Shown: positions 1 to 11,204 of the stretch, piece after piece
Numbering within the stretch: the stretch's first letter is position 1
Layout of the letters: every line of letters starts with the position of its first letter
Origin: Talpa occidentalis
Lineage: Eukaryota > Chordata > Mammalia > Eulipotyphla > Talpidae
NCBI RefSeq assembly: GCF_014898055.3
Contig: NW_023604295.1
Coordinates: forward strand, 96,859,591 to 96,923,590
Length of the DNA: 64,000 nt
Direction of reading: 5' to 3'
Program-made: the position numbers and the translations under genes
The notes under the pieces: model-generated
What the model was told of the DNA's origin: nothing
Seen by the model: the letters and a program-made list of their open reading frames with translations, nothing else
The model's database searches: none

Positions 1-290
1 TATTTTCTAGTGTATGATTTTAATTCCCTTATTATTTCTTCTACTACACAATTTTTAGTCATTTTTTTAGTAGTTGCACTGGAGATACATTGGTATCTTA
101 ATTTTGGACAATATAACTCCAATTAACTCTGAAATTTTATTTTCCATCTTCATTCATGCTGTTATCATCACAAATTACATATTTATGCATTATAGTCCCA
201 TCAAAATCTTGAAAATCAGATAGGATAATATGAGTTACAAACAAAAGATGCATTTATATTCTTTTAAATATTTAATATATAGTTAACTTT
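1..290. other. AT-rich sequence, no gene seen
   Basis: AT-rich DNA with no ORF of interest. No repeat family is recognised with confidence. It may be the edge of the old LINE sequence that follows. Confidence 0.4.
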
Positions 291-1560
291 TCTGGTTCTT
301 TTAATTTCTTTTTGTAGACTTGAGTTGTTTTCTAATCTCCTTTCACTTCTGTCTGAAGACTCCCTTTAGTATCTTTTATAGGGCGAATTTACTAATATTG
401 AAGTTTCTCAGTTTTTATCTTGCAGTGTCTTAAGCATCATTTTGATGAATGTAAAATGATAAAATATATGCATTATAAAGTGATAAACATATAACATAAA
501 AATAAAATTGTAAAACATGTAAAATATACATTTATAAGATATAAAATTCTTGCTTGACTGTTATTTTCTTTTAGTCATCCCATGGTTTATGAGTAGCTAT
601 CATTTCAGATGAGAAATCTTATTGAGGCTACCTTATATTTAGTTATGTGTCCCTTATATCACTTCTCATGTGGGAGAATATGTTGCTTCTCTCTCCTTCT
701 AAATTTCTCTCTTTTTCTTTATTTTCCAACAATTGATTATGATTGTGTGGGGTAAATCTCCTTGAGTTTATTATACTTGAAGTTTGTAGAAATTCTTTAA
801 TATGTAGATGAATGTTTTCCATCGAATTTGGGGAGTCTTCTGCCATTGTTTATTTAAATATTCTTTCTGTCCCACTTTCTCTCTCCTCTGCTTCTATATG
901 ACGTTAAGAGCATGATGATATGCTTGATGGGATACTGCAGATATTCTATTTTTCCTTTTTTTAAGATTTATTTATTTATGCATACAAGAGCTGGGGTGTA
1001 GGCCAGAGCTACACCCCAGCTGGGGGGTGAGAGGATTCACCAGACACAGAGTAGGGAGCAGAACAGGCTGAAATACACTGCTGAGGGGAGCAGTGGTGAG
1101 ACAGGAGAGGTCTGCTATGCCATGAGTGTCAGTCCCCTGGCTAGCTGGGGATCAAACTCGTGCTGCAGTGACTGCGGATAGCTTCATAGTTCTACGTCTT
1201 AACCCCCTGTGCCACCAGGGAGGCCGCAGATATTGTATTTTCAACTCCAGAATTTCTTTGGTTTCTTTTTATAATTTCTGTTTATTTATATTCTCTCTTT
1301 AGCAAGACATAATTCTTATATATTTTTTTTAGCTCTTTATACACAATTTTCTTTAGTTCTTAAACTTATTTAAAGTAGCTGATTTTAGTACTTTTCTACT
1401 AAATCCAATATCTGGACTGCTTTATGGACAGTTTCTATTGATTGCCTTTTCTTCCTCCTGCTGATGGGTCATACTTTTTTTTTAATGTTCCAGAATTGCT
1501 TCTTGTTGATGCGTGTAGCTGTTGTTTAGTGATTTTTTCAAAACTAATTATGTAAAGTTT
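290..1560 (-). repeat. Ancient LINE (L1M/HAL1-like) remnant, antisense, split by a SINE
   Basis: The text pattern on both sides of the SINE at 953-1225 (for example AATCCAATATCTGGACTG and TTTCTATTGATTGCC) resembles old mammalian L1-lineage sequence read antisense. No open frame survives. The family is assigned from memory of consensus sequence, so the class is more secure than the subfamily. The short frames on both strands are chance openings. Confidence 0.45.
953..1225 (-). mobile_element. tRNA-derived SINE, full-length copy 1
   Basis: The tail (AATAAATAAATC on the minus strand) lies on the left and the tRNA-like head (GGCCTCCCTGGTGGCAC) on the right, at 1208-1225. A target-site duplication of GCAGATATTSTATTTT flanks it at 937-952 and 1226-1241, with one mismatch. 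SINEs of this type are copied by pol III and mobilised by L1 machinery. It interrupts the old LINE. Confidence 0.85.
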
Positions 1561-2131
1561 ATATTCCTTGTGTGGTCACAGAAGTCTACTCTGCCAGCCT
1601 AGTGATTAGCCAATGATTGGACAGAGATGTCTTAAACTACCTGGAAATAATAAGTCTCCTGGTTTAAAGCATTCATGTTGTCTTTGCTCACATATCTGGT
1701 ATCTTGGCAGAGTTCAGTAGAAACCTGGTTTTGGCTAAAACTATCATGGTCTTTTTTAATTTGATGATCTCAGTGTAACTGAACTACTTACATGACATCT
1801 CAAGCTTCTAAGAATAATATTTCAAGAGACCTGTGTGGCAGCTGAAAGGTTTCTTATGATGTAGTTCTTGATTTTTTTTTCTTAATATTGAGAAGATAGG
1901 TTTATTCAACTAAAGACCTGATCATAGAGATAATACAAGTACAAAATTGTTGCTTTCTAGGCAGATTACTTAAAACCTTTCACTACCTGTTGTCAAGGGC
2001 AGATAAATAATCCAAGAAAATATTACCCTTTTAGCAGAAAAATAAATTCTATCTTTATATCAGTGTACTTTTGATATAAAATTCCTTTAGATTTTGGCCA
2101 GCTTCACAATTGACATAAAAGTTTTTTCTCC
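1561..2131. other. No gene or recognised repeat
   Basis: AT-rich sequence of unknown origin between an old LINE and a young SINE. It may be degraded LINE sequence. Nothing coding is visible. Confidence 0.3.
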
Positions 2132-2149
2132 TAAAATTTCTTTGCCACA

Positions 2150-2423
2150 GGGCCTCCCCTGGTGGTGCAGCGGTTGAGCGCTGGGCTGCGAAGCTGCCCG
2201 CAGCCTCTGCAGCGCCAGTTTGATCCCCGGCCTCCAGCGAGGGTCCCACATGGTGCGCAGACCTCTCCTGCTGCCCGCTGTTTCCCTCAGCAGTGTACTT
2301 CGTCAGTCTGCCTTTTCTGTTCCCCACTCTGGCTCTGGTGAATTCTGTCACCCTCCCGCGCTTCTGACTGTACCCAGTGCTTGTATAAATAAATAAATAA
2401 ATCTTTAAAAAAAAAAAAAAAAA
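2150..2423 (+). mobile_element. tRNA-derived SINE copy 2, possible 3' extension
   Basis: The head starts GGGCCTCCCC. A pol III A-box-like TGGTGCAGCGG lies at 2163-2173 and a B-box-like AGTTTGATCC at 2217-2226. The body ends in TAAATAAATAAATC and an A-run. An 18-bp perfect duplication, TAAAATTTCTTTGCCACA, lies at 2132-2149 and 2467-2484. Between the A-run and the downstream duplication are 43 extra bases (2424-2466) that end in a second A-rich tail. This suggests readthrough past the SINE end before retroposition. Confidence 0.85.
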
Positions 2424-2549
2424 GGAAAGAAATTCAAAGGGGCACATATTTAAAAATAAAATAAAATAAAATTTCTTTGCCACAAACTATATCTAACTTC
2501 TCTTCTTACATTCAGATTTTTGTCCTATACATTTATTTTTTATATATAT

Positions 2550-3829
2550 ATTATATATTTTTTTACATCATTTTTCATTTTTGTACAATGTATGCATTTT
2601 CATCTTGATTATTATAGTCCCCGTAATATTCCCACTACCCTTATTTCAACCCTACTCTCTTCTTCCCCCAGCCCCATAGTGAGTCTCTGATGTATAGTTG
2701 CCTGTTGATTTTGATTCTTACTTTATTATAATTAGTCTTTTACCTGATCCCTTATTTATGTTTTCTAAATTCCTGCTTTGAGTGAGACCATCCAGTATTT
2801 TTCTTTTTCTTTCTGCTTATTTCACTGAGCATGATCCCTTCCAGCTCCATCCATGTTGCTGCAGATAGCATGAGTTTATCTTTTTTGATTGCTGAGTAAT
2901 ATTCCATGGTGTATATGTACCACATCTTCTTGATCCAGTCATCTATTTTTGGGCATTTGGGTTGTTTCCATAGCTTACCTATTGAAAATAGTACTGCAAT
3001 AAACATTGGGGTGCAGGTGTTCTTTTGAATTAATGTTTTTGTATCCTTTGGGTAAATGCCTAGGAGTAGAATTGCTGGATCATATGGAAGCTCCATTTTT
3101 AGCAGATTGAGGAATCTCCAAACAGCTTTCCATAGTGGTTGGACCAGTTTGCACTCCCACCAGCAGTGTAGGAGAGTTCTTTTTTCTCCACATCCTCGCC
3201 AACATTTGTTGTTGCTCGTCTTTTTAATATGTGCCATTCTCACTGGTGTGAGATGGTATCTCATTAGTAGTTTTGATTTGCATTTCCTGATTACAAGTGA
3301 TGTTGAACATTTTTTCATATGCCTGCTGGCCATTTGCATTTCCTCTTTGGAGAAGTTTCTTTTTAGCTCTTCTGCCCATTTTTTTGACTGGGTTATTTAC
3401 TTTGTTTTTGTTGAGTCTTGTCAGCTCTTTGTTGATTTTTATGATCAGTCCTTTATCATTAGTGTTGTGTGCAAAATTTTCTCCCAATCAGTAGGGTGTC
3501 TCTTTGTTTTGGTTACTGTCTCTTTTGTTGTACAGAAGCTCTTTAATTTGATGTGGTCCCAGCATTTTATCCTTTCCTTCACTATCACTGCTTTGGGTGA
3601 TCTGTCTTTAAAGATGTTACTGAGTTGTATGTCATGTACTGTTTTGACTGTATTTCCTTCTATATATTTTATGGTTTCAGGTCTTATGTCTAGTTCTTTG
3701 ATCCATTTTGAGTTAGTTTTTGTGCAGGGTGTGAGGTAGTAGTCAAACTTCATTCTTTTGCATGTAGTGACCCAGTTTTCCCAGCACCATTTATTGAACA
3801 AACTTTCTTTGCTCCATTGCATGCTATTC
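2550..3829 (-). mobile_element. L1 LINE 3' part (ORF2 C-terminus and 3'UTR), antisense
   Basis: The minus strand encodes the C-terminal end of L1 ORF2p. The 195-codon frame at 2752-3339 contains the typical Cys-rich CWW.C segment, the [13 protein letters not shown] stretch and the [12 protein letters not shown] block. Upstream ORF2 sequence continues in other frames at 3224-3487 and 3445-3822, so frameshifts have broken it. The 3'UTR runs to an AT-rich tail near 2550. The right boundary joins directly to an oppositely oriented L1 segment at 3830, the hallmark of twin priming. Confidence 0.85.
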
Positions 3830-4109
3830 CAATAAAAATTTCAATGACATTCTTCAAAGAAATAGAACAAATATTGATGAAATTCATATATAGCCACCAA
3901 AAACCCTGAATAGCCAAAACTCTCCTGAAAAAAAAAAAAGGAATGGAATGGGGATATTATACTCCCAGACTTCAAACTATACTACAAAGCCATAATAATC
4001 AAAACTGCTTGGTATTGGAACAAGAACAGACACACAGACCAATGGAACTGAATAGAAAGTTCAGAAATAAACCCATAGATTTATGGTCAACTAATCTTTG
4101 ACAAAGGAT
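3830..4109 (+). mobile_element. Inverted 5' segment of the same L1 insertion
   Basis: This stretch reads as L1 ORF2 on the plus strand, from ATTCCAATAAAAATTTCAAT to CTAATCTTTGACAAAGG. In L1 coordinates its end lies just upstream of the point where the minus-strand segment begins. The two pieces are therefore adjacent parts of one L1 in opposite orientation. An A-run at 3929-3940 and local stops show it is non-functional. No clear target duplication was found. Confidence 0.75.
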
Positions 4110-5050
4110 TCTTGGTATTTTTATAATACCATCTATGTGCATCCTATTGATCAATAAAACCAGACCAGATTTAAGGGAAAGTTTTAGACTTTACCTTTTA
4201 GTAGAAAGAATAGAAATGAATTGTAAGAATCTTGAATTTGGAATAATAACCATTAGGAAAAATATCTTAAATGCAAAAAGATATATTTCAAAAGGGGAGA
4301 GAATAAGTAAAATAGGGTACATAGTTTGAATATAGTTTTTGTATATATAGTAGAAACAAAGGTACAGACAAAAACTGTGATAGACCTGAGGCCAAACTGC
4401 TCAAAAAAATTGTAAATAGCTTCACTCATCCATAAAATTATCTGGCTAGCAAAGTAAAATTCAACTAAGATATATTCCTAAAATAGATTCATATATTAAA
4501 AAAAAGGGTAGAAGAAGATAGACTTGGGTAATGTAAACCAAAGTAAGTAATGGATGCTTTTGTTTTAAAAGCTCAGCAAGCTACAGAAAAACAAAGAAAA
4601 ACCAATGAAATCAGGAAAACAATACCTGAAAGAAACAATAAGTTTGACAGATAGATACAAATAATAAAAGAAGCCCAAAACAAAATTCAAGATGACTCAA
4701 TGAATTAAAAGAAAAATATAATAGCATGAACATCAAACTTGATCAAACAGAAGAAAGAATCTGTGAGTATAAAGACAGATTATTTAAAATTACTCTGTCA
4801 GAGAAGAAAAAGAAAAAAAGATGAAAGGGTGTAAAAAGCATGTGTGAGTTATGAAGTTCAATTAAAAGAAACATTTATGCATTGTGGCAGTTCCAAAAGG
4901 AAAGAGAAAAAGGAGCAAAAAGCTTATTTAAAAAACAATGACTGAAAACTTCCCAAGTCTGGGAAGAAATATGGATATTCAGGTACATGAAACACATAAG
5001 TCCCTAAATAGACATATATATTTTTGTCTATTTTTCTACTTCAAATTCTA
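4110..5050 (+). repeat. Ancient L1 5'/ORF1-region remnant, sense
   Basis: The sequence is A-rich. Blocks such as GACTGAAAACTTCCCAAGTC and GGATATTCAGGTACATGAAA resemble the ORF1-side region of old L1M elements on the plus strand. No frame longer than 64 codons survives. Similar-age L1 sequence resumes after 5770, so the unit at 5115-5765 may be an insertion into it. Confidence 0.4.
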
Positions 5051-5114
5051 CTTCAAATTTAAAAAAGAATCTGGGTTGGCAATTTAGAGAACTGTACTGC
5101 TTATTTTTTCACTT

Positions 5115-5765
5115 TTCCAGCAGGTGGTGCTGAGGTTTTATTTTATTTTTTTGGTTCCATTTGGCTTCTGCAGGTACTGGGGCTGGTATTAGCAATGGAG
5201 GAGGGGAGTGAGGGGCCAGCTGTTGTCTTGACCATACCTGGGGTGGGGGGCAGTTCATGTTCATGGTGCTGGTGATAAATCTCCCCTCTGGGGTTCCAGA
5301 TCTGAGACTTGATGGTCTGTCTGTTGTCAGTGTACATCAAAAAGTAGTACAGGTCGTGGGGGAGGGAAAGGGGGAATATTTTAGAGTTCTTTCTTTCTTG
5401 TGCTATTGCAGGGGTCCCAGCCTGTGTGGTGTACCCAACTCCTCATCTAAGGACTTTGCTTGGACCAGGGTCATGTGCTCCACTTTTTCTCCACTCACCC
5501 CTCTCAAGGCCCCTGGTGGAGCTGGCAGCCCTACCCTCTTTGTTCCTTACCATGGACTGCCCCCTCCATGCATTTCTCTCTACCAACCTTCATCACACCA
5601 ATGCATGGCTCTCCTTGGAGTTCCTGCTACTGTAGTCTGTGTTGGTCTCTGAGGTGCAGGGGTGCTTTGTCCTCAGCCTCTGTTATGGGATTCTCTCAGT
5701 GCTGCCTCCTTTCAGCTAATTGTTGTTTATGTTGGGAGTAAAATAAAGTAAAACTTCTCTGTCAC
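5115..5765 (-). repeat. GC-rich unit of about 650 bp with A-rich end, unidentified
   Basis: On the minus strand this begins CACCAAGATGGTGACAGAG and ends in AAAAAAATAAAATAAAA at about 5133-5152. That is the layout of a retroposed unit with an A tail. Composition differs sharply from the AT-rich old L1 on both sides. Overlapping frames of 60-130 codons on both strands share no recognised motif. It could be an L1 5'UTR-like piece or a non-autonomous element. Confidence 0.35.
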
Positions 5766-5769
5766 CATC

Positions 5770-6690
5770 TTGGTGACATACATCATTTAATATACAGGGT
5801 TAGGAGGACTGGATAGTCTTATATAAAATAGTAGTATTAGATCTATTCTTCACATCAGGGTAAATTCTGAATGGGTCAGCAATTTAAATATGGTAAAAGA
5901 TGAAATGATATGAGCAATAGAAGAAAACAAAAGTTCATTGCTTTATAACCTGGGAGTGGGGAAAACTTTAATTAGGGCAAAATGCAAAACTCACAAATGA
6001 AAAAAGTTCATAAATTTGAGCATATAAAATAAAAATCTTTTAAAGGGCTGAACAAACACAAATAAAAGGAACAAAAATTCCACAAAAATGCCCAACATAC
6101 CAACCACTAACAAAGGAGAAATTCAAAAAGATGTAGAACCTATAGCATAGACAAAGACTTAATATCCTTACCATCTAAAGAACTTCCAGAATTTTAGATG
6201 GAAAAGATTAAGACTTGTGTGAAAAATGAACAAAAAATAAACAGTTTATAAAAAAATATTAACAGTCTTAAATCATATATAAAGTTACTTACCTTTGCTC
6301 ATAATATGTGAAATACAAAAATAAAACTACTCTAAGATACCATTTTTCACCAATCAGCTTACTAAAATTGCAAAAAAATTAAGAATATATTCTCTGGGGA
6401 AAAATATAGGGGGAAAGACTTCATATCATATTGGTGAAAATGTTATAGGCAGTAAAAGCATTATGGAAGGAAATTTGACATAACCCTAAGTTATATCTGC
6501 TGATTTAACAATTCCAATTCCAAGAATCTCTCCCAAAGATAGAGTAGTGACTAAAATAGAAAAAGCACAAAATGAGAAATAGTTCAAATATCCATCAATT
6601 GGGAGCTGAGCAAATAAAATTAAGTCCATCACCTCAGTGGTGTCTAATGCAGTTATATAGAAAAATGAGGAAGAGCTCTGTTAACTGTCA
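5770..6690 (+). repeat. Ancient L1 ORF2 3'-region remnant, sense
   Basis: Plus-strand text follows the usual order of old L1 ORF2 3' sequence, including CATCAATTGGGAGCTGAGCA, the decayed equivalent of the small-house-keeping block near the ORF2 end. It has many stops. The family is assigned by eye. Confidence 0.45.
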
Positions 6691-6694
6691 AAAT

Positions 6695-6751
6695 TTCACA
6701 TTTAAAAACCTACAAGTTCATAATGATAGCTGAAACAAACCAAAAATCCCA
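6695..6751 (+). repeat. 57-bp perfect direct duplicate of 9101-9157
   Basis: Bases 6695-6751 are identical to 9101-9157 and identity stops abruptly at both ends. The 9101 copy continues into further repeat-like sequence, whereas this copy ends at unrelated sequence followed by a hairpin at 6774-6801. This suggests the 6695 copy is the derived one. Confidence 0.85.
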
Positions 6752-6773
6752 TACCCATGTGCATCTATCCATG

Positions 6774-6801
6774 CATTAGATGCATCCAGGTGCATCTAAT
6801 G
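6774..6801. repeat. Perfect hairpin, 11-bp arms, 6-nt loop
   Basis: CATTAGATGCA at 6774-6784 and TGCATCTAATG at 6791-6801 are exact reverse complements around TCCAGG. It lies 22 bp downstream of the end of the 57-bp duplicate. Confidence 0.9.
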
Positions 6802-7069
6802 TGCAAGAATTCATCTTAGAAAGGAAAGTCTTTGATTTATCTTCACAGAATGTGAAAGAATAAACCAATAACTTAGATTTATGAGGGGGCCCAGGAAAAA
6901 AGTTGAGAGGGAAATATATCTTAGTTTATAGAATTGATTTGGAAACTATTTAGCTATATTATATAATTCTACAATAAAATTAAACTAAAAAGAGCAATCC
7001 TAAAAATTAAAGCAAAATGCAACAAACCTAACTGTGAATTCATTTGTTGGCCTAATCATAAGAGGAATT

Positions 7070-7715
7070 ATTATTATCGAGGTAATACTGGTTTACAATA
7101 CTGCATATGATTCAGAGTTATAGGATCACCTCCCTTCAGATGTATGTCATCACATCACACCCATCACCATGGCACCCATAGTCCACGATGGTCCATTACA
7201 CTCCTCTACACTTTGCTCTCCTCCCTTCCCCATGGAAGCCTCAATGCTGTAGTCAGATTTCTTGGGTTACTATTGGTTTGGTTTAATCTGACTCTGTTTT
7301 TTTTCTCTGTATTTCATATGTAAATGGCACCACCCAGTATTTATCCTTTTCCTTCTGACATTTTGCTTAGCATTATCCCCTTCAGTTCTATCTGTGTTCT
7401 TGTAAAGAGTAAGCATTTTTTTTTTTAATAGCTGAGTAGTATTCCATTGTGTGTATATACCACATCTGCCCTTGGGCACTTAGATTGTGTCCATAACTTG
7501 GCTATTGCAAATAGTGCTGCAATGAACAGGAGTATGTATATTCTTTTTAATTTGTGTTTTAGCATGCTTTAGGTAGATACCTAGGAGTGGAATTGCTGGA
7601 TCCTATGGTTGATCTATTTACAATATTTTGAGAAACCACCATCCTGTTTTCCCGGATGAGTTTAGTCTCATCAGTAGTGTACGAGGGTTCCCTTCTCTTG
7701 ACATAGGAGGAATTA
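7070..7715 (-). mobile_element. L1 3' end, antisense, older copy
   Basis: Antisense L1 3' sequence is recognisable. It includes TATTGAGGTAATACTGG-type 3'UTR text, the ATAGCTGAGTAGTATTCCAT block (ORF2 end) and CCTAGGAGTGGAATTGCTGG. The minus-strand frame at 7270-7479 preserves a decayed version of the ORF2 C-terminal end. Internal deletions and stops abound. Confidence 0.75.
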
Positions 7716-7719
7716 TTTT

Positions 7720-9780
7720 AAGTTAGTTTAAAACAGTTTTAAATTTGACACTACATATCCAGTGGGATTTATCCCTAAGGACAAGAACATAAATCAAAAC
7801 AAAAGTGAAATCTTAAATTCTTTCAGTAATCACATTGTTAATGGTAGTATTGACATTGTTATTCTAAAAGTGTTATGTGTATATTGTACAATAAAGCGAA
7901 TGAGAAATTATGTTGTTGTTAATGAGAATCAGAATTTTTTTGGCATGGGAGAAAAGACAAACAGATGGATGTCTGCTGAAGTTAAGAAAATTTTGTAATG
8001 TTGAATTTGAATTGGAAATATCAACTTATGATGTATTTTGTCTCAAAAAAGTATTTTTGAATTCTAGCCAGCGAAGAGGCCTAGAAACCATGAATTATCC
8101 AGTGGTAATGAGCCCTCTTGTCTCCCAGATTGTGGTCTCTGAATATCACTTAAAAGAAGTGATACCTCTTTTTGGAGAAATGGGTAATTCCAGGTCTGGG
8201 GCAGGAAACGTACAAGGTAAACATGAGTTAAGCTCTATCTTTCACAAAACTCAATAGATCCCATCTGACACAATTTTATTTGGCTTTACTAGGGGATACA
8301 GGGCAGAAAGGAAGCATGCCAGCAGGGCAGGACCTGGTGTGGTGGCCCAGACTCAGTGAGTGGGTACAGTAATATTGCGGTGACTGCCTGGGCATCCCAG
8401 TTAGGACTGAGATACTCATTCCTCTGGCTGCTTGGGGTATCAGCTGCTCACAGTTCACACCTGAATGTCTCTCTGGGAATTACTTTCAGTGGGGGATTTT
8501 CCAGGACCAAGATTAACTGCCTATTCGGGGGACAGCCCTGCCTAAATTAGGACAATGTTAAAGGGTCAACCTGAGTAGGTCCTGTTGGGTTCACTGAGGT
8601 TCACAGTTGCAGTTTATGATGGTTTAACTTTTCCCTCTTCTCCCTCTTGCTTCCCTCATTCCTCGAGATCAAGCCCCAACAAACCTTCAGTGCATAAATC
8701 TCTACCTCATAATCTGTTTTTTTTTTTGAGAACTTGGCCAAAGAAAATGGGTGTGGGGGCAATTCTGGCTTATAAACTCCATTCCTCATATAAACCAGTA
8801 TCTTTTATTTCATTCCATGGGGATAGCTTCTAGGGGCCCTAGCAAAGGACACACCCAGTTTATAAGAACGTGTTGCATTCAGAGAAGCAAACTGATTCCT
8901 GCTTGCTGGGTATTTATAGTTAATTCAGTCTTCCCAGGCCAGGTGTATTTTACTAATTAGAGGTCATTCTTACCATAGCAATGTTGCCTGGTAACATAGC
9001 TGACATTCCACCTTTATTAGGTTTCCAGGGGAACAGAGCTAGAAAGTTAACCCAAGGTCATTTTTCCATAGAGAAAGGGAACGAGTTTATTAACTCTTTA
9101 TTCACATTTAAAAACCTACAAGTTCATAATGATAGCTGAAACAAACCAAAAATCCCAACACCCTCATTGAGAGGATACTAGGAAATGACTCATTATTTTA
9201 AAACCTGGAAAAAAAAAGAGAAAAATAATTTATCTAGACTTCCTTTTATGAACTGCACCTCAGGATAATGAATGAATTGATAAGGGGAATTTTCTCTTTA
9301 TAGAAGTATCCCAGCTAATAAATGATGAAAGGTGGAATTAAGATTTCATCTATTTGCAACTTCTACTGAAAAGATGAATCCAGGCAGTATCATTACAGCT
9401 TATAAATTAAAAGAAACTTAAGAGATAAGAGACATATTTACCAATTGTTAGGAATGAGCCTCATTGAGATCATGATTTGAACAAACTCTAAAAATATTTT
9501 CATGTTATGATTCAATTGAGGGAATATGAACATTGCCTAAAGACTGCATGATAGGGAAAAATGATTATTACTTTTTTAGGTCTGCTAAAATAACTGTTTT
9601 TCCCTCCAAATAATCTAGTCTCTGGGGAAGTGGATAGAGGTTTAGATGAAAGCAGATTGATCAGGCATGACAAATGCTGAAATTGGGTGATAGGTTTATG
9701 GGGGTTCATTACACTATGTCCTTTACTTTTACATGTTTGAAAATTTTCATGGTAACTAATAGAAGCATACATAGGTTCAC
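7720..9780. repeat. Old interspersed repeat material, family uncertain
   Basis: Two AT-rich blocks (7720-8260 and 9101-9775) flank a more GC-balanced block (8270-9090). The 3' block ends in GGGGGTTCATTACACTATG and a TGTTTGAAAATTTTCATGGT motif, text I associate with ends of old LINE-type repeats. Short frames on both strands (for example 7910-8257 and 9512-9772) have no recognisable domains and I do not call them genes. Confidence 0.3.
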
Positions 9781-9841
9781 CTTTAAATTTAATAACCTCA
9801 CTCCCGTGGATCTATCCTAGATGTTCCTCTTACAAGGATAT

Positions 9842-10274
9842 TGTAGGGTAAAGAAAATGTCAGGCTTTTCTGCCCTCCCGCCATCAGGATAGATGATGGA
9901 TCCTTGTCCTGAATGCATGCCTGATGGCGGGCACCTGGAATAGGGTGTGGGCCTAGGTAGATGGGATTCAGCTGAGCTAAGACTGTGCTTTTTTTTTTAA
10001 GGGCGGCGTCACGGGGACGCCAGCAGAAGCTGAGAAAGAAGCCGATGAGAGAAGCAAAGAAGCAGAAACAGAGATCACCGGAGAGCCCAGCTAGAGTGAA
10101 GAGTTGCTGGGGGCTGGGAGGCCTGCCAGCCTCCCGGCCCCCCCCAGCACCCCTGCCTGCCATGTACCTGGTAATTCCAATAAAAGCCTGCAAAACCACT
10201 GAGGACTCTGACTCCTCCTTTACCCGGTCTGCATGGGATCAGAAAACCTGCACCGTGACCAGTCCCGCCTTACA
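9842..10274 (+). mobile_element. Solo LTR (433 bp) of an endogenous retrovirus
   Basis: The element starts TGTAGGGTAAAG and ends CCGCCTTACA, with a perfect 5-bp target duplication GATAT at 9837-9841 and 10275-10279. A polyadenylation signal AATAAA lies in the right half, within CCAATAAAAGCC. The two LTRs of the element at 54066-56134 belong to the same family. U3 carries a perfect 12-bp inverted repeat at 9877-9888/9920-9931. Solo LTRs arise by recombination between the two LTRs of a provirus. Frames inside it are not genes. Confidence 0.9.
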
Positions 10275-11030
10275 GATATTTAATGCAGCAACAATAACAA
10301 AAAGAAAAAATATCCTGGCAATAAATTGACTACCCAACAAGGACATATGATGAATACGTTATGATGCCATGTATTATACATGCATGTAATTTACATACAT
10401 ATATACAAATATCTGTATGAAGGCATATGCATACATAGCAGGGTATTTTGTGGGGTGTTAACATGGGTTACATGGGGCTAGGGGGAGGGAAGGTGTTCAG
10501 GGCAGATGGTAGTCACACTAGAGAGTTCATTCATGCTCATGGCATACCTACTGTGTTCCCAGTCCAGCCTGGGAGCTCACCATTTTGAGGTGAAAATGCA
10601 GCTCCTGCCCCTTGGAGGTGGCCATGCTAATGAGGGTCAGAGGAGGGGTGACATGAGTGACTTATTCCCAAAATGCCATTTGCAAATGACTTGGCTTTTA
10701 TAAACCTCAGTTTCTTCATCTTCTTTGTCTATAAAATGGGACTATAGTCTCTCTTTCACAAGGATATGATGAGGATGAAATATGTCAACAAGATGATAAC
10801 TGAATGCTCTGGGGCCACACTGCTCTCACTATAAGACCAAAATCAACTTGCTGTTATTGTTGAAGAAGAGGGCCAGTAGAAGGGCAAGGTGGGGCAGGGG
10901 AGCACTTTGGGCAGGGAAAGGTAAGTATGAGAGCTAAGTATAAAAGAGTAAAGTAGATTTTTATGGTGGTTTTTTTCCCCATGAAGAAAAGAGGTAAATT
11001 TATTATCCATTAGTTCAAAACTTTTCATTC
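10275..11030. other. Unrecognised sequence with a MIR-like core
   Basis: About 10640-10790 reads like a MIR SINE (CCTCAGTTTCTTCATCTT, ATAAAATGGGACTATAGT) on the plus strand. The rest has no recognised content. Confidence 0.4.
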
Positions 11031-11200
11031 ACTGTTTACCATGGAGCACATCAGTGGACAAGAGACACCAAGACCCCTGCCCTTCAGAGGCTATAATCTA
11101 GAAGGAGAGATAGACTATAGACATTCAATGAAATAAATGAGTAAATGATGTGATAAACTAGAAAGTTCCATGGAAGGAAGTAAGAGCAGGGGATTGCGGG
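11030..11200. repeat. L2-like 3' remnant
   Basis: The CACATCAGTGGACAAGAGAC ... CCCCTGCCCTTCAGAGGCT ... TCTAGAAGGAGAGA pattern is typical of L2 LINE 3' ends. The copy is short and diverged. Confidence 0.45.
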
Positions 11201-11204
11201 GATG

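Noticed and set aside
2163..2226. A functional tRNA gene
   Set aside because: The A- and B-box-like motifs belong to the SINE head. There is no cloverleaf end or terminator, and an A-rich SINE tail follows.
3056..3739. 227-codon plus-strand open frame with hydrophobic stretches
   Set aside because: It lies entirely antisense to L1 ORF2. The apparent membrane segments come from the T-rich complement of the LINE.
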